In this document: positions 24,761-36,550 of the stretch, piece after piece | How the letters are laid out: the number at the start of each line of letters is the position of its first letter | Numbering within the stretch: the first letter of the stretch is position 1 | Assembly (NCBI RefSeq): GCF_008973715.1 | Contig: NZ_WBOL01000006.1 | Coordinates: 1 to 64,000, forward strand | Length of the DNA: 64,000 bases | Direction of reading: 5' to 3' | Source: Nitrincola schmidtii | GTDB taxonomy: Bacteria > Pseudomonadota > Gammaproteobacteria > Pseudomonadales > Balneatricaceae | Translations under genes and position numbers: made by a program | The notes under the pieces: generated by a model | The model's input: the letters and a program-made list of their open reading frames with translations, nothing else | Told to the model about the DNA's origin: nothing | The model's database searches: none

Positions 24761-27700
24761 TCAGTGATCGGGCCAAACCAACCTGACTGCAGCATTACCA
24801 AATAGCTCTTTAAGTGCAATAATCTGCTCATCAGACGGTTCTGGCTGCCAAGCATCACCCAAGCGTAGATCCCCTTCAGCATCTTCACGCTGAAAACGCA
24901 ACGCAATCGAAATTCGATCGAGCGATTGCTGGCTTTTCATCAAACACTCTTTCAGAGTTTTGATACGCGCATTGCTTAACTGCTGCTGATCACATTGAAT
25001 TTCAATATGACTGGCATGCCGTGCGCGTGCCTGAGTCACACTCATGACGCTTTGACCTCGGGCACGAACACCACCATTGTATTCGTCAGGAGCGACCTCT
25101 CCTTCGATGATCAACACCACATCTTTGTTGATGATGGAACGTGCCGAATCGTAGACATCACCAAACAAGGTGATGTCCATTCGCGCACTGCGATCATCAA
25201 GGGTCAAAATGCAGAGATTATCGCCCTTTTTGGTCTTTTTAATGCGCATGTCCACGATAAGCCCAGCCATTTTTTGAGAACGGCCACGTTGAGGTTGGAT
25301 ATCCACCAGCTTACGACTGACCAATCGAGATAACTCGGGCTCATACTCATCAATAGGATGACCGGTTACATAGAGACCTAAGGTTTCTTTTTCACCGACT
25401 AAGCGCTCTTTATCACTCCACTCTCGAACTTGAGTATACTCGACATAGGGATCGCTCGGTGTTTCTGCAATCACCTCACCAAACAAATCCAACATCCCTG
25501 CATCTTCATTTTTGGCAGCTTGATCCGCTGACTGCAAGGCAGCCCCTATCGCATGCCATAATACCGATCGACTTGGACCGAGTTTATCCAAGGCACCGCA
25601 ACGAACCAACGCTTCCATAACACGTTTATTCAATTTCTTAACACCAACGCGTGCACAGAAGTCGAAAAGATCTTTAAAAGGCCCCGTCTGCCTTGCTTGC
25701 ATAATTCCTTCCACGGGTCCTTCACCAACACCTTTAACCGCACCAAGTCCGTATACAATTTCGTTGGCGTCATTGACGGTAAACATAAACTCACTGGCAT
25801 TGACATCCGGTAAGTTCACCTTCAGCTTCATCTGGCGGCACTCTTCGATAAAGATCACCACTTTATCGGTGTTTTGCATATCCGATGACAAAACTGCCGC
25901 CATGAAAGGAGCCGGATAAAAGGTTTTTAACCAAGCAGTTTGATATGAGACCAATGCGTATGCAGCAGAGTGAGATTTGTTAAAACCGTATCCCGCAAAC
26001 TTCTCCACAAGATCGAAGATATTTCCGGCTAGATTGACATCAATACCTTCCTTAACCGAACCATCTAAAAAGAATTGGCGCTGTTTTGCCATCTCTTCTG
26101 GCTTCTTTTTACCCATCGCACGGCGCAGCAAGTCAGCTTCGCCTAAAGAGTAGCCTGCCATCACCTGAGCGATCTGCATGACTTGTTCTTGGTAAAGAAT
26201 AATACCGTAGGTGGGTTCCAAGACGGGCTGAAGACTGTCAAGCTGATAATCAGGATGTGGCCAGGCTAACGGCGCTCGACCATGCTTACGGTTGATAAAG
26301 TCATCCACCATCCCTGACTGCAAAGGCCCCGGTCTAAAGAGCGCTACCAGTGCGATAATGTCTTCAAAACGGCTCGGCTGAAGTCGCCTAATCAAGTCTT
26401 TCATGCCGGATGACTCCAGCTGGAAAACAGCCGTTGTTTCGGCACGCTGAAGCATCTTGAACACTTCAGGGTCTTCTAAATTGATTCCCTCAATGAACAG
26501 ATCGTCTTCACCGCGACGACGGCGCTGGGTATTAATAGTACGAAGCGCCCAATCAATGATCGTTAAAGTACGCAGACCCAAAAAGTCGAATTTAACCAGA
26601 CCCGCTTCTTCAACATCGTTTTTATCATACTGAGTGACTAACCCCTGCCCCTGTTCATCACAATAGGTGGCCGAGAAATCCGTCAGTTTGGTTGGTGCGA
26701 TAACCACACCACCGGCGTGTTTTCCGACGTTACGGGTAATACCCTCAAGCTTAAGCGCCATTTCCCATATTTCAGCCGCTTCTTCATTGTTGGTAACGAA
26801 ATCTTTAAGCACCTCTTCTTGTTCAACTGCTTTACCCAGCGTCATACCCACTTCGAAGGGAATCATTTTTGATAAACGATCAGCCAAACCAAAGGGTTTT
26901 CCCTGAACGCGAGCCACATCTCGCACCACCGCTTTTGCTGCCATGGTTCCGTAAGTGATGATCTGCGAAACGGCATCACGTCCATAGCGGTCAGCAACGT
27001 AGTCGATAACGCGATCACGATTATCCATGCAGAAGTCGATATCAAAGTCCGGCATGGAGACACGTTCTGGATTAAGAAATCGCTCGAACAGCAGATCGTA
27101 TTCGAGTGGATCAAGATCGGTAATCTTTAACGCATAGGCTACTAAGGAACCGGCACCTGATCCTCGACCAGGACCCACCGGTATCTGGTTATCCTTGGCC
27201 CACTGAATAAAGTCCATAACGATTAGGAAGTAACCAGGGAAACCCATCTGAATAATGATATCCAGCTCAAACTTCAAGCGATCGAAATAAACCTGTCGCT
27301 TGCTGGCATATTCTGGATCTTGAGTATCCAAAATGGTCTTGAGACGAAACTCTAACCCTTCCTCCGAGGCATGACGAAAAAACTCGTCCATCGTCATCCC
27401 ATCAGGGATGGGGTACTCTGGTAGGTAGTAAGTACCTAGCTCTATCTCGATATTGCAACGCTGAGCGATGGCGACGGTGTTTTCTATCGCAGAAGGCAAG
27501 TCAGCAAATAACTCTGCCATCTCTGCACTACTGCGAAAATACTGTTGATCAGAGTAATCTTTTGGGCGTGAAGGATCTGCCAGTGTTCGACTCTGGTTAA
27601 TACACACGCGTGCTTCATGTGCTTCAAAATCTTCAGCGTAGAGAAACATCACCTCGTTGGTGGCAACTAAGGGGCAGTCAAATTGACTGGCTAAGGCTGC

Positions 27701-28264
27701 GCTGGCATGAACCAGTGTTTCATCATTCCGACGACCGGTACGTTGAACTTCCAGATAAAAGGAATCCGGAAACACCGACATCCATTCACTTAACAATTCA
27801 TTAGCTAAATTGAAATTCTGATCCAGTAAGGCCTTACCAATTTCCCCTCGACTAGCACCTGAAAGAGCGATTAAACCTTCTGATTTTTCTTTAATCCATT
27901 CTCGACGCACCAGTGCGTATTCTGATTGAAGGGTTTGCCCCTCTGCATAGGCTCTAGAAACCAACTCCATCAGGTTTTTATAACCCACACCATTGCGCAC
28001 CAGTAACGTCAATCGACTGGGATCAGCCGACTCATCCTCACCATGTGCTAACCATAGATCAACACCACAAATAGGTTTAATCCCCTGAGCAACAGCTGCC
28101 TTGTAAAACTTGATTAACGCAAATAGGTTTGTTTGATCAGTTAAGGCAACCGCAGGCATCTGGTTTTCGGCAGCCGCAGCCACCAGCTTTTTTACCTTAA
28201 CTATGCCATCATATAGTGAGTATTCACTATGCACACGAAGATGAACAAATGAAGCATTAGTCAT
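24761..28264 (-). CDS. dnaE: DNA polymerase III, alpha subunit
   Basis: Replicative polymerase, 1167 residues (usual about 1160-1175). The N-terminal PHP domain starts with [13 protein letters not shown]. The C-family palm carries PDFDIDF at 405-411 with catalytic Asp408 and Asp410. Then come fingers, the helix-hairpin-helix region and a C-terminal OB fold. It overlaps rnhB by eight bases, the common gammaproteobacterial coupling. Confidence 0.98.
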   Translation of the reverse strand: MTNASFVHLRVHSEYSLYDGIVKVKKLVAAAAENQMPAVALTDQTNLFALIKFYKAAVAQGIKPICGVDLWLAHGEDESADPSRLTLLVRNGVGYKNLMELVSRAYAEGQTLQSEYALVRREWIKEKSEGLIALSGASRGEIGKALLDQNFNLANELLSEWMSVFPDSFYLEVQRTGRRNDETLVHASAALASQFDCPLVATNEVMFLYAEDFEAHEARVCINQSRTLADPSRPKDYSDQQYFRSSAEMAELFADLPSAIENTVAIAQRCNIEIELGTYYLPEYPIPDGMTMDEFFRHASEEGLEFRLKTILDTQDPEYASKRQVYFDRLKFELDIIIQMGFPGYFLIVMDFIQWAKDNQIPVGPGRGSGAGSLVAYALKITDLDPLEYDLLFERFLNPERVSMPDFDIDFCMDNRDRVIDYVADRYGRDAVSQIITYGTMAAKAVVRDVARVQGKPFGLADRLSKMIPFEVGMTLGKAVEQEEVLKDFVTNNEEAAEIWEMALKLEGITRNVGKHAGGVVIAPTKLTDFSATYCDEQGQGLVTQYDKNDVEEAGLVKFDFLGLRTLTIIDWALRTINTQRRRRGEDDLFIEGINLEDPEVFKMLQRAETTAVFQLESSGMKDLIRRLQPSRFEDIIALVALFRPGPLQSGMVDDFINRKHGRAPLAWPHPDYQLDSLQPVLEPTYGIILYQEQVMQIAQVMAGYSLGEADLLRRAMGKKKPEEMAKQRQFFLDGSVKEGIDVNLAGNIFDLVEKFAGYGFNKSHSAAYALVSYQTAWLKTFYPAPFMAAVLSSDMQNTDKVVIFIEECRQMKLKVNLPDVNASEFMFTVNDANEIVYGLGAVKGVGEGPVEGIMQARQTGPFKDLFDFCARVGVKKLNKRVMEALVRCGALDKLGPSRSVLWHAIGAALQSADQAAKNEDAGMLDLFGEVIAETPSDPYVEYTQVREWSDKERLVGEKETLGLYVTGHPIDEYEPELSRLVSRKLVDIQPQRGRSQKMAGLIVDMRIKKTKKGDNLCILTLDDRSARMDITLFGDVYDSARSIINKDVVLIIEGEVAPDEYNGGVRARGQSVMSVTQARARHASHIEIQCDQQQLSNARIKTLKECLMKSQQSLDRISIALRFQREDAEGDLRLGDAWQPEPSDEQIIALKELFGNAAVRLVWPDH

Positions 28265-28853
28265 GTTTTATAAGGCCTTCTAGACACTGTCGTACGGGTT
28301 TAAAGCTGCGTCGATGCTGATCTAACACACCGAAATTCTGTATCGCTTGAAGATGATCTTTGGTGGGATAACCCTTATGACGATCAAAACCATAGTCGGG
28401 ATATTGCTGATGCAATTCAACCATCATCTGATCTCTAGCAACCTTAGCAATAATCGATGCGGCACTAATATTGGCATGCAAGGCATCACCACCGACAACA
28501 GCCTCACAAGGGATACTTAACTCTGGACAACGATTACCGTCGACCAGAACATGATTAGGTTTAATGTTGAGTTTTTCTACCGCTCGACGCATCGCCAGTA
28601 AGCTGGCATGTAAAATATTCAGACGATCAATTTCTTCTACCGAGGCACTTGCAATCGCAAAACACAGCGCATGTTCGCGAATTTGAGCATCCAGTTGCAA
28701 ACGGCGTTTTTCAGTTAGTTTTTTTGAATCAGCCAAACCTACTATGTCAACAGCTGGATTTAAAATCACTGCGGCAGCAACCACTGGACCGATTAAAGGC
28801 CCTCTGCCAACTTCATCCACACCAGCAACCAATAATTTAGTCGATACGATCAC
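28257..28853 (-). CDS. rnhB: Ribonuclease HII
   Basis: Removes RNA and single ribonucleotides from DNA. The start is taken at GTG 28853 ([20 protein letters not shown]), with AGG six bases upstream. The frame is open ten codons further up but that would overlap lpxB by 47 bases. This gives 198 residues. Active-site motifs [18 protein letters not shown] and DGNRCPEL are visible. Overlaps both lpxB and dnaE. Confidence 0.94.
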   Translation of the reverse strand: MIVSTKLLVAGVDEVGRGPLIGPVVAAAVILNPAVDIVGLADSKKLTEKRRLQLDAQIREHALCFAIASASVEEIDRLNILHASLLAMRRAVEKLNIKPNHVLVDGNRCPELSIPCEAVVGGDALHANISAASIIAKVARDQMMVELHQQYPDYGFDRHKGYPTKDHLQAIQNFGVLDQHRRSFKPVRQCLEGLIKHD

Positions 28854-30003
28854 GAGACACCTGTTTATCATTAAGCAACTCAACGATTGCTAGAGCGGCG
28901 CGCTGACTTGCACCACCACGCAGTAGTTCATGCAGTTGTGTAAAGCGTTTTTCAAGCTCTTGACAGGCTGCTGGATCATTCAACCAAGCATCAATTTCGT
29001 TAACAAGCCGATCTGGCGTGACCTGATCTTGCAATATTTCCGGAACCAAGGTTTCTTTGGCTAATAAATTCGGTAATGAAATCCAAGGGCTTTTCACTAA
29101 TTTAGAGAGAATAAAATAGGTTAAGGCTGATAATCGATAAGCAACCACCATCGGTTTTTTGCAGAACATCGCCTCCAGTGTGGCGGTACCTGATGCAATG
29201 AGAATGACATCACTGGCAGCCATTGCGGTACCTGATTGTTTAAGCAGCAGCTTAACCGGAAGATCGGGATAATCAGTATCGATAAGCTGATTCAGGTCAT
29301 CATAGCGTGCACTATTCGCTGCAGGTAACAAAAACTCTACATCAGGATAGCGCTGATAAAGCTGTTTGGCTGTTTCCAAGAAAGGTACTGCAAGCCTAGA
29401 CACCTCCCCACCCCGACTACCGGGCAATAATGCGATGACTCTAGCCTGTTTATCCACACCTAATAGCTGTCGCTGCCCTTCAGTGTCTGGCTGCATCGGA
29501 AACTGATCTGCTAGGGGATGACCCACAAATGCTACACGTTGCTGATGTTCGCGATAGAAATCTGCTTCAAAAGGCAACAGGGTTAGCATTAAATCCGTAC
29601 CCTGTTTAATGGAAACCACTCGCTTTCGACGCCAAGCCCAAACAGAGGGACTGACGTAATGAACGGTGGTTATGCCAGCATCATGCAGTTTACGCTCAAG
29701 CTTTAAGGTAAAATCTGGAGCATCGATGCCGATAAAAAGGTCTGGTGGGTTAGCTGTCCAGCGCTGAATAAGCTGTTTACGTATTTTCAGTAATTCTGGC
29801 AAGCGACCTAAGACTTCGGTCAGCCCCATCACCGATAAACGCTCAAGTGGATAAAGTGATTGTGCACCTTCAGCAAGCATTAGCTCACCGGCTATGCCTT
29901 CCACTTCAAGATCTGGATAGTGCGTTTTTAGGGCTTTAATTAATTCAGCACCTAAAATATCCCCTGAAGCCTCACCCGCAACAATCGCAATCCTTAGAGG
30001 CAC
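28837..30003 (-). CDS. lpxB: Lipid A disaccharide synthase
   Basis: Condenses UDP-diacylglucosamine with lipid X to form the lipid A disaccharide. GTG start four bases after GGAGG; 388 residues. Family motifs include [13 protein letters not shown], the [15 protein letters not shown] segment and [10 protein letters not shown]. Eight bases downstream of lpxA in the lpxD-fabZ-lpxA-lpxB operon. Confidence 0.97.
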   Translation of the reverse strand: MPLRIAIVAGEASGDILGAELIKALKTHYPDLEVEGIAGELMLAEGAQSLYPLERLSVMGLTEVLGRLPELLKIRKQLIQRWTANPPDLFIGIDAPDFTLKLERKLHDAGITTVHYVSPSVWAWRRKRVVSIKQGTDLMLTLLPFEADFYREHQQRVAFVGHPLADQFPMQPDTEGQRQLLGVDKQARVIALLPGSRGGEVSRLAVPFLETAKQLYQRYPDVEFLLPAANSARYDDLNQLIDTDYPDLPVKLLLKQSGTAMAASDVILIASGTATLEAMFCKKPMVVAYRLSALTYFILSKLVKSPWISLPNLLAKETLVPEILQDQVTPDRLVNEIDAWLNDPAACQELEKRFTQLHELLRGGASQRAALAIVELLNDKQVSRDRID

Positions 30004-30011
30004 AATTCCTC

Positions 30012-30788
30012 CTAACGTATGATACCGCGAGATGACGTTTGTAATGATTTGATCAGTAAATTGACTGCTGATTCTGCTTCAGCCATTTGCTGCAATTGAG
30101 GAAGAGCCTGCTCTAAGGTCAGTCCAGATCGGTAAATGACTTTGTAAGCACGCTTAAGTTGCGCAATCGCTTCAGCCGAAAAGCCACGGCGCTTTAATCC
30201 TTCCGAATTAATACCGTGTGGCTGAGCGGTGTTACCGGTTGCCATCACATAGGCGGGAATATCTTTAATCACCACCGTGCCGGCACCACACATAACATGA
30301 GCACCGATATGACAGAACTGATGAACGGCGGTGAAACCACCCAAAATTGCATAGTCATCGACATGCACATGGCCTGCCAAAGCTGCATTGTTAGCGAGAA
30401 TAACCTGATCACCGACCAGGCAATCATGAGCAACATGCGTATAGGCCATCAACAAATTATGACTACCAACTCGAGTGATACCCTGATCTTGAACGGTACC
30501 TCGATGTAAAGTCGCTCCTTCACGGATGACGTTATGATCGCCTATTTCTAACCGTGTTGGCTCACCTCGATATTTTTTATCCTGGCAATCCTCACCAACA
30601 CTGGCAAATTGAAAAATGCGGTTGTGTCGACCGATTTTTGTAGGCCCCTTGATCACAACATGCGAGCCAATGACACAACCATCACCTACCTCTACCTGAG
30701 GACCGATATAGGTCCAAGGACCGACCTCGACATCTTTGCCAAGTTCAGCGCTGGGGTCAATAATAGCCGAAGGGTGGATCAAACTCAT
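30012..30788 (-). CDS. lpxA: UDP-N-acetylglucosamine acyltransferase
   Basis: First step of lipid A synthesis. 258 residues of left-handed beta-helix hexapeptide repeats (about 1-190), then a helical C-terminus. The active-site segment [13 protein letters not shown] is present. The ATG overlaps the fabZ stop by four bases. Confidence 0.97.
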   Translation of the reverse strand: MSLIHPSAIIDPSAELGKDVEVGPWTYIGPQVEVGDGCVIGSHVVIKGPTKIGRHNRIFQFASVGEDCQDKKYRGEPTRLEIGDHNVIREGATLHRGTVQDQGITRVGSHNLLMAYTHVAHDCLVGDQVILANNAALAGHVHVDDYAILGGFTAVHQFCHIGAHVMCGAGTVVIKDIPAYVMATGNTAQPHGINSEGLKRRGFSAEAIAQLKRAYKVIYRSGLTLEQALPQLQQMAEAESAVNLLIKSLQTSSRGIIR

Positions 30789-31222
30789 ACTTTACGGTCT
30801 GCACATAGAATAGTGGCACTACAAACCAGCTGTCCATCGACACTGGCCTTAACGGCAAACTTCCAAATACCGCGACGCTCTGATAGCACACTGGCTTCTA
30901 ATTTTACCTGATCTCCAGGTACAACAGGACGTTTGAAGCGCAGATCATCAGCACCCACAAAGTAATATATAGAACCGTCTTCAGGGGTTTTATTCATGGT
31001 TTTAAAACCCAACACTCCTGCGGCTTGAGCCATGGCTTCAACCAACAAGACACCTGGCATAACAGGCTGATCAGGAAAATGACCATTAAAGAAAGGCTCA
31101 TTGACCGTCACATTTTTGATAGCCACGATAGACTGACCCGGAACTAATTCAATTACGCGATCAACCAACAAAAAAGGATAGCGGTGTGGCAAGTATTTCC
31201 GGATTTCATTTACATCCATCAT
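30785..31222 (-). CDS. fabZ: 3-hydroxyacyl-[ACP] dehydratase FabZ
   Basis: Dehydrates hydroxyacyl-ACP in fatty acid elongation. The ATG at 31222 ([17 protein letters not shown]) is preferred because it mirrors the Pseudomonas start; a TTG two codons upstream is possible. 145 residues. Hot-dog fold with catalytic His48 ([12 protein letters not shown]) and Glu62. Embedded between lpxD and lpxA, which balances acyl chains for lipid A and phospholipids. Confidence 0.96.
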   Translation of the reverse strand: MMDVNEIRKYLPHRYPFLLVDRVIELVPGQSIVAIKNVTVNEPFFNGHFPDQPVMPGVLLVEAMAQAAGVLGFKTMNKTPEDGSIYYFVGADDLRFKRPVVPGDQVKLEASVLSERRGIWKFAVKASVDGQLVCSATILCADRKV

Positions 31223-31234
31223 GTTCAATTAACC

Positions 31235-32257
31235 TTATTCAGACTTATCTGCTTGTGCTTTTTCGAGTAACGTTACTCGTTTAGCTAAATCATCTAACTG
31301 TCGAAAACGCACAACATTGCGCTTCCATTGTTGATGCGGTTCTAGAGCGGTACCTGAAGAGTATGCACCGGGCTTAGTAATCGACTTGCTCACCAAGGAC
31401 ATAGCAGTAATGTGCGAGTCATCCGCGATGTCTAGATGTCCTGCTACACCCACCATTCCGGCAAGGGTACAACGCTTACCAATCTTAGTACTTCCTGATA
31501 TACCCGTACATCCTGCAATCGCCGTATCTTCGCCAATCACCACGTTATGTGCCACTTGGATCTGATTATCCAGCTTTACTCCATTTTCTATACGAGTGGG
31601 GCTGAGGGCGCCACGATCAATTGTAACACTCGCCCCCACTTCAACATCATCACCGATGCGAACACCGCCTGACTGATATATTTTGACCCATTTTCGATTG
31701 TGCTTAGCAAAACCAAATCCATCTGAGCCTATGACAGTTCCACTATGAATGATCACGCGGCTGCCCAAGTGAACATCAGGATATAAGTTTACGCCAGATT
31801 CAATACGAGTATCTGCACCGATCACACAATCTCGACCTATCACTGAATTAGGACCGATATAGGTCCTAGCGCCGATAACAACATGATCGTGGATAAAAAC
31901 ATGCGCTGACACTTCTGCTGTCGGATCAATATTAGCTGAGCTGGATACCACCGCGGTTGCATGAACACCTTTATTGACAGGTGCCCGCCAATCAAAGAAT
32001 TGACTCAGTCGAGCGTAAGCAAGGTAGGGATCCGCAACAACGATAGCAGCTCCTTTAACCTGATCGACCATATCCGCCTTAACTAAAACAGCACCTGCAG
32101 ATGACGATTTTAATTGCTTTAGATATTTTGGATTAGCAAAAAAAGACAGCTGATTAGCTTGAGCAACCTCAAGGGTTGCCAAGCTTTTAATCACAACTGC
32201 TGGATCGCCTACTAGCAGCCCATCAACCTGTGTAGATAACTCATCAAGCCTAAACAC
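31235..32257 (-). CDS. lpxD: UDP-3-O-acylglucosamine N-acyltransferase
   Basis: Third step of lipid A synthesis. 340 residues with an N-terminal uridine-binding domain (about 1-100), a hexapeptide left-handed helix (about 105-300; VIGSDGFGFAKHNRKWVKI is diagnostic) and a C-terminal helix. The apparent GTG start lacks a strong ribosome-binding site but lies just after the skp stop, suggesting coupling. Confidence 0.96.
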   Translation of the reverse strand: MFRLDELSTQVDGLLVGDPAVVIKSLATLEVAQANQLSFFANPKYLKQLKSSSAGAVLVKADMVDQVKGAAIVVADPYLAYARLSQFFDWRAPVNKGVHATAVVSSSANIDPTAEVSAHVFIHDHVVIGARTYIGPNSVIGRDCVIGADTRIESGVNLYPDVHLGSRVIIHSGTVIGSDGFGFAKHNRKWVKIYQSGGVRIGDDVEVGASVTIDRGALSPTRIENGVKLDNQIQVAHNVVIGEDTAIAGCTGISGSTKIGKRCTLAGMVGVAGHLDIADDSHITAMSLVSKSITKPGAYSSGTALEPHQQWKRNVVRFRQLDDLAKRVTLLEKAQADKSE

Positions 32258-32261
32258 AGAA

Positions 32262-32762
32262 TTATTGCTGGTTTAAGAGTTCAATCACACGCTGTGTAAT
32301 ATCGACAGTATTACTGCTATAAACAGTTGCCTGCTTCGCAACAATAACTTCAATATTCTCGTTTTCAATCAGCGTTCTAATTGCTTGATCTAACTTAGGG
32401 CGCATCTGCGCTAAGAACTCTTCTTCACGCTGCATACGACGCTGAGTCATCTGTTCAGCAAGGTTCTGATACTCAATGTAAGCCTTTTCAAACTGCATTC
32501 CTAACTGCTGAAACTCTTCAGCAGAAACTAAGCCTCTGTTTTGCTCTAAACGATCTCGTGCTGCAACTGCTTGACGCTCAAGATTCGTTAAGGTCGACTC
32601 ATCACCTGAAAACTCTCTTTCTAATTGAGCACGGAAGTCATTTGCTGCTTTAGAACTCAACAAGGCTTCCTGAACACCCAACACACGAACCACTTTATCT
32701 GCAAACACCCATTGGCTTGAGCACAACAGAAGAACAAACGCTAACGCTTTTACTTTCATCAT
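32262..32762 (-). CDS. skp: Periplasmic chaperone Skp/OmpH
   Basis: Trimeric periplasmic chaperone carrying unfolded outer-membrane proteins to BamA. 166 residues with a cleavable signal peptide (cut after about Ala21, WVFA|DK). A long charged coiled coil (about 40-125) forms the tentacles. Ten bases downstream of bamA. Confidence 0.92.
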   Translation of the reverse strand: MMKVKALAFVLLLCSSQWVFADKVVRVLGVQEALLSSKAANDFRAQLEREFSGDESTLTNLERQAVAARDRLEQNRGLVSAEEFQQLGMQFEKAYIEYQNLAEQMTQRRMQREEEFLAQMRPKLDQAIRTLIENENIEVIVAKQATVYSSNTVDITQRVIELLNQQ

Positions 32763-32771
32763 AACCTCAAA

Positions 32772-35126
32772 TTAGAAAGACTGGCCTAACACAAACTGGA
32801 ACACTTCTTCATCGTCACCTGCAGCGCTGTTCAATGGCTTAGCCAAAGAAACCGATAAAGGACCCACTGGTGTTAACCAACTTAGACCAATACCTGCAGA
32901 GTAACGCAAATCGCCGAAGTCTACACCTTCGACACAGGTATCATTAACTGCGCCTGGTAAGCATTTAGTTGTGAAGACATTACCCGCGTCCATAAACACC
33001 AAAGTACGCCAAGCACTCTTGTCTTTTAAGAAAGGCATCGGGAAAATCAACTCAGCACTACCCGCCACTAAGACGTTACCACCCATAGAGCGCGGATTAC
33101 GACCTTGTCCACGATCATATCGAGGTCCAAGTGAGTTAGCCTCAAAACCGCGAATCGTTGTTAAGCCACCGGCATAGTAGTTTTTAAAGAACGGATAATC
33201 TGAGCCATTACCATAAGAATCAGCGTAACCCACTCTGCTTCGAACAGATGCTACCCAAGTTTCATCATTATTTATCGGCCAATAGAAGCGATTGTTATAC
33301 TGGGCACGATAGTATTCAAGATCGCTTCCGGGTACAGAAACCTCAAGCGTAGCACCCTGAGAACGACCACTGGTTGGAAAGAAGCCTCTATTTAGGCGAT
33401 TATCGCTCCAACCGGCAGTCAAGCGCCAGTTTAGATATTCGTCACCGTTATTCTTAATGAATTGCTCAATAACTTTATAGGCATCTGAATTATTATTTAC
33501 AGCACTGTTTTGCTTGATACGTAAGAACTCAACATCACCAGAAAAACTTAAACGCTGGAAATCATCAATTGGATAACCAAAGGTCACACCACCGCCAATA
33601 CCATCGGTGTTGTAATCACCACGATCGTCTTCATCAAAGTTTTCTTCACGGTAATAAAGATTAAATCCTCTACTAACGCCATCAACGGTATAGTATGGAT
33701 CAAGGTAATTAAAGCTGTATTCAGTCAATGTTGAGCTGTTGGATACATTAAACGCAACACTCTTACCCGAACCCAAGAAGTTATCCTGAGAAACACCCAA
33801 CTGAACGATAATACCTTCACTTTGAGAGAAACCCACACTCGCTGATAATTGGCCAGACTGCTGTTCTTCAACACTGAACTCTAGATCAATTTGATCATCC
33901 GTACCTGGAACAGGACGAGTTTCCACGTTAACTGACCTAAAGTGCCCAGTTCGCTCTAAACGAGTTTTAGAACGCTCAATGGCTGAAGTCGATACGATAC
34001 CAGCTTCCATCTGTTCAATTTCACGACGAACAACTTCATCTGTTGAACGTGTATTGCCACGAACAGATATACGTCTTACATAGGTAGGCTTGCCTGGTTC
34101 GATAAAATACCGTAGCGATACCGTACCGGCGGCCTCGTCAACTTGTGGTATCGGGCTAACGTTAGCAAACATAAAGCCCTGATCACCTAGCAATCTCTCT
34201 AGGCGCTCTTGAGAATCGGTCATTTCACGACGTGAAAACACATCACCCTCACCCAAGCTCATTTTTGCAAGCAATTGAGATTCTGGGACAACTAAGTTAC
34301 CGATCATTAACACTTCGTTAACACGGAACTGCTGACCTTCAGTGATACCTACGGTAATAAACACGTCTTGCTTGTCTGGAGAGACTGATACCTGAGTAGA
34401 ATCAATAGAGAAATTGATAAAACCACGATCTAAGTAATGCGAACGAAGACGCTCCAGATCACCAGAAAGCTTTTCACGCGAATACTGATCATCTTTTCTC
34501 CAGAAGGATAGCCAGTTTGGCAATTTCAGAGAAAACAGATCTAATAATTCGTCATCCGGAAAGGTTTCATTCCCTATGATGTTAATATGCTGAATGGTTG
34601 CGATGCGACCTTCAGTGATATTGATATTTAGGGCAACACGATTTCCAGGCAGATTTTCAACTTCAGTGGAAATATTGGCACCGTAACGGCCTTGTGATGC
34701 GTAAACACGCATCAGGTCCAATTCAATTTGATCTAGAGTTGCGCGACGGAACACATCACCTTCCTGAAGACCTGACTGTTTCAAACCTTCACGTAACTGC
34801 TCTTCTTTGATCGCTTTATTGCCATCTATTCGAATAATCGCTACCGCAGGACGCTCTCTTAATACAAGAACTAAGATATCGCCATCTCGGTTGATCTGTA
34901 CATCATCAAAGAAACCCGAACGAAATAGCTGTCGCGTTGCCGCTGCTAGCTGAGCAGAGTCAATTTGATCCCCTGTTGATATAGGGAAGTTTCTAAATAC
35001 AGTTCCGAGATCAACCTGCTGCACACCTTCCACACGTATGTCACTGACGACAAATGGAAAGGTTTGTGCATGCACAGGAGAAAACCAGAACAAAGATATC
35101 AGGATCAGAATTAGCGTACGCTTCAT
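32772..35126 (-). CDS. bamA: Outer membrane protein assembly factor BamA
   Basis: Core of the BAM complex that inserts beta-barrel proteins. 784 residues with a signal peptide (cut near Ala20, PVHA|QT). Five POTRA domains (about 22-420) are followed by a 16-strand barrel. The barrel carries the conserved GGLTTIRGFEANSLGPR motif (lid-lock RGF) and ends in a terminal aromatic, QSF. Between rseP and skp as usual. Confidence 0.97.
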   Translation of the reverse strand: MKRTLILILISLFWFSPVHAQTFPFVVSDIRVEGVQQVDLGTVFRNFPISTGDQIDSAQLAAATRQLFRSGFFDDVQINRDGDILVLVLRERPAVAIIRIDGNKAIKEEQLREGLKQSGLQEGDVFRRATLDQIELDLMRVYASQGRYGANISTEVENLPGNRVALNINITEGRIATIQHINIIGNETFPDDELLDLFSLKLPNWLSFWRKDDQYSREKLSGDLERLRSHYLDRGFINFSIDSTQVSVSPDKQDVFITVGITEGQQFRVNEVLMIGNLVVPESQLLAKMSLGEGDVFSRREMTDSQERLERLLGDQGFMFANVSPIPQVDEAAGTVSLRYFIEPGKPTYVRRISVRGNTRSTDEVVRREIEQMEAGIVSTSAIERSKTRLERTGHFRSVNVETRPVPGTDDQIDLEFSVEEQQSGQLSASVGFSQSEGIIVQLGVSQDNFLGSGKSVAFNVSNSSTLTEYSFNYLDPYYTVDGVSRGFNLYYREENFDEDDRGDYNTDGIGGGVTFGYPIDDFQRLSFSGDVEFLRIKQNSAVNNNSDAYKVIEQFIKNNGDEYLNWRLTAGWSDNRLNRGFFPTSGRSQGATLEVSVPGSDLEYYRAQYNNRFYWPINNDETWVASVRSRVGYADSYGNGSDYPFFKNYYAGGLTTIRGFEANSLGPRYDRGQGRNPRSMGGNVLVAGSAELIFPMPFLKDKSAWRTLVFMDAGNVFTTKCLPGAVNDTCVEGVDFGDLRYSAGIGLSWLTPVGPLSVSLAKPLNSAAGDDEEVFQFVLGQSF

Positions 35127-35167
35127 GGTTTTGATACTTTCAGTTAGTCCGTCGGTTTATTGTTGCC

Positions 35168-36520
35168 TTACAGGCGTGCTAGATCATTAAATATTGCCAG
35201 AGCCATTAAACTGAACAACAGGAACATACCTATTTTCAGCCCAATCATTTGAACTTGCTCACTGACTGGCTTACCTCTGATCAGCTCGACCATATAATAC
35301 ATCAGATGGCCACCATCTAGCATCGGTATTGGCAACAAATTCAAAATTCCTAAGCTGATACTCAGGTAGGCAAGAAACATAATAAAGGTTTCGAACCCAG
35401 AGGCAGCAGAGTCACCTGCCACTTTAGCAATGGTTATCGGTCCACTCAAGTTTTTAACTGAAATGATCCCTACAATCATTTTTCTGATAGAGTCGAGCGT
35501 CAACATGATCATCTGACCAGTCCGGTCAACACCCATGACTAATGCTTGCACGGGGCCATAGCGTATTTCCCGTAACATCTCATCAGGCCACTCTGGCATC
35601 TGCACTCCCGCACCAATATATCCGGAAAGTGTTCCGTCTTCACCCTTACGAGCAGCCGGTGTCACATCAATTGTCAACAAACGACCATTTCTATCTATTT
35701 CGAAGGTTAACGGCTGTTCAGGGCTTTGCTGTATCTGCTCTACCAAACCTTGCCATGTATCCAAAAGCTGGCCGTTTAAGCTGACTATTTGATCACCTGT
35801 TTGCAGCCCTGCTTGAGCCGCACGACCATCGTTAACCAGCTGACCTAAAACTGGCGCAACATCAGGACGCCAAGGAATAAATCCCAATGCAGAGACGGGT
35901 GATTCCCGCTCCAGATCCACTCGCCAATCATTCAAACTAACGTGATACAGACGGACACTTCGACCAGGCTCTGCGGCTTCTACCTCGATAACTCGCGTAT
36001 CACCAATTAAAGCAGCCAAACGCAAATTCACTTGATCCCATGAATTCACACGAAAACCATTAATCGACAAGATCTCTTCACCTGACTGAACACCTGCGAT
36101 TTCAACAGGCGATCCGGGCCTTACCTCACCCACTTTGGGGATGACAACGCTAGTACCGACAACAAATAGAAACCAGTAGGCTAAAACAGCAAAAAGTAAA
36201 TTGACGATAGGCCCTGCGGCCACGATCGCAATGCGTTGCAGTACTGGCTTAGTATTGAAAGCTTGACCTTGCCACTCGGGTGGAACCTTGTCTTCACGCT
36301 CATCCAGCATGCGCACATAACCACCTAAAGGAATTGCTGCTACAACATACTCAGTTTCATCTTTACCACGCCAGGAGAATAATGGCTTACCAAAACCTAC
36401 TGAAAACCTGAGCACCCGCACACCACATCGGCGCGCTACCCAGTAGTGACCCCACTCATGAATAGTGACTAGAATTCCAAGAGTAACCAGTGTGGCTAAG
36501 ATGGTCTGGATCAAACCCAT
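35168..36520 (-). CDS. rseP: RIP metalloprotease RseP
   Basis: Site-2 intramembrane protease of the sigma-E envelope stress cascade. 450 residues. Zinc motif HEWGH at 21-25 in the first transmembrane helix. Two periplasmic PDZ domains (about 110-210 and 210-300). The second zinc-ligand motif is MLDGGHLMYY near residue 400. The ATG lies 30 bases after the cdsA stop; dxr, usually between them, is missing. Confidence 0.96.
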   Translation of the reverse strand: MGLIQTILATLVTLGILVTIHEWGHYWVARRCGVRVLRFSVGFGKPLFSWRGKDETEYVVAAIPLGGYVRMLDEREDKVPPEWQGQAFNTKPVLQRIAIVAAGPIVNLLFAVLAYWFLFVVGTSVVIPKVGEVRPGSPVEIAGVQSGEEILSINGFRVNSWDQVNLRLAALIGDTRVIEVEAAEPGRSVRLYHVSLNDWRVDLERESPVSALGFIPWRPDVAPVLGQLVNDGRAAQAGLQTGDQIVSLNGQLLDTWQGLVEQIQQSPEQPLTFEIDRNGRLLTIDVTPAARKGEDGTLSGYIGAGVQMPEWPDEMLREIRYGPVQALVMGVDRTGQMIMLTLDSIRKMIVGIISVKNLSGPITIAKVAGDSAASGFETFIMFLAYLSISLGILNLLPIPMLDGGHLMYYMVELIRGKPVSEQVQMIGLKIGMFLLFSLMALAIFNDLARL

Positions 36521-36550
36521 GTAATACTCCAGATCAATTTCGTCGCAGAC

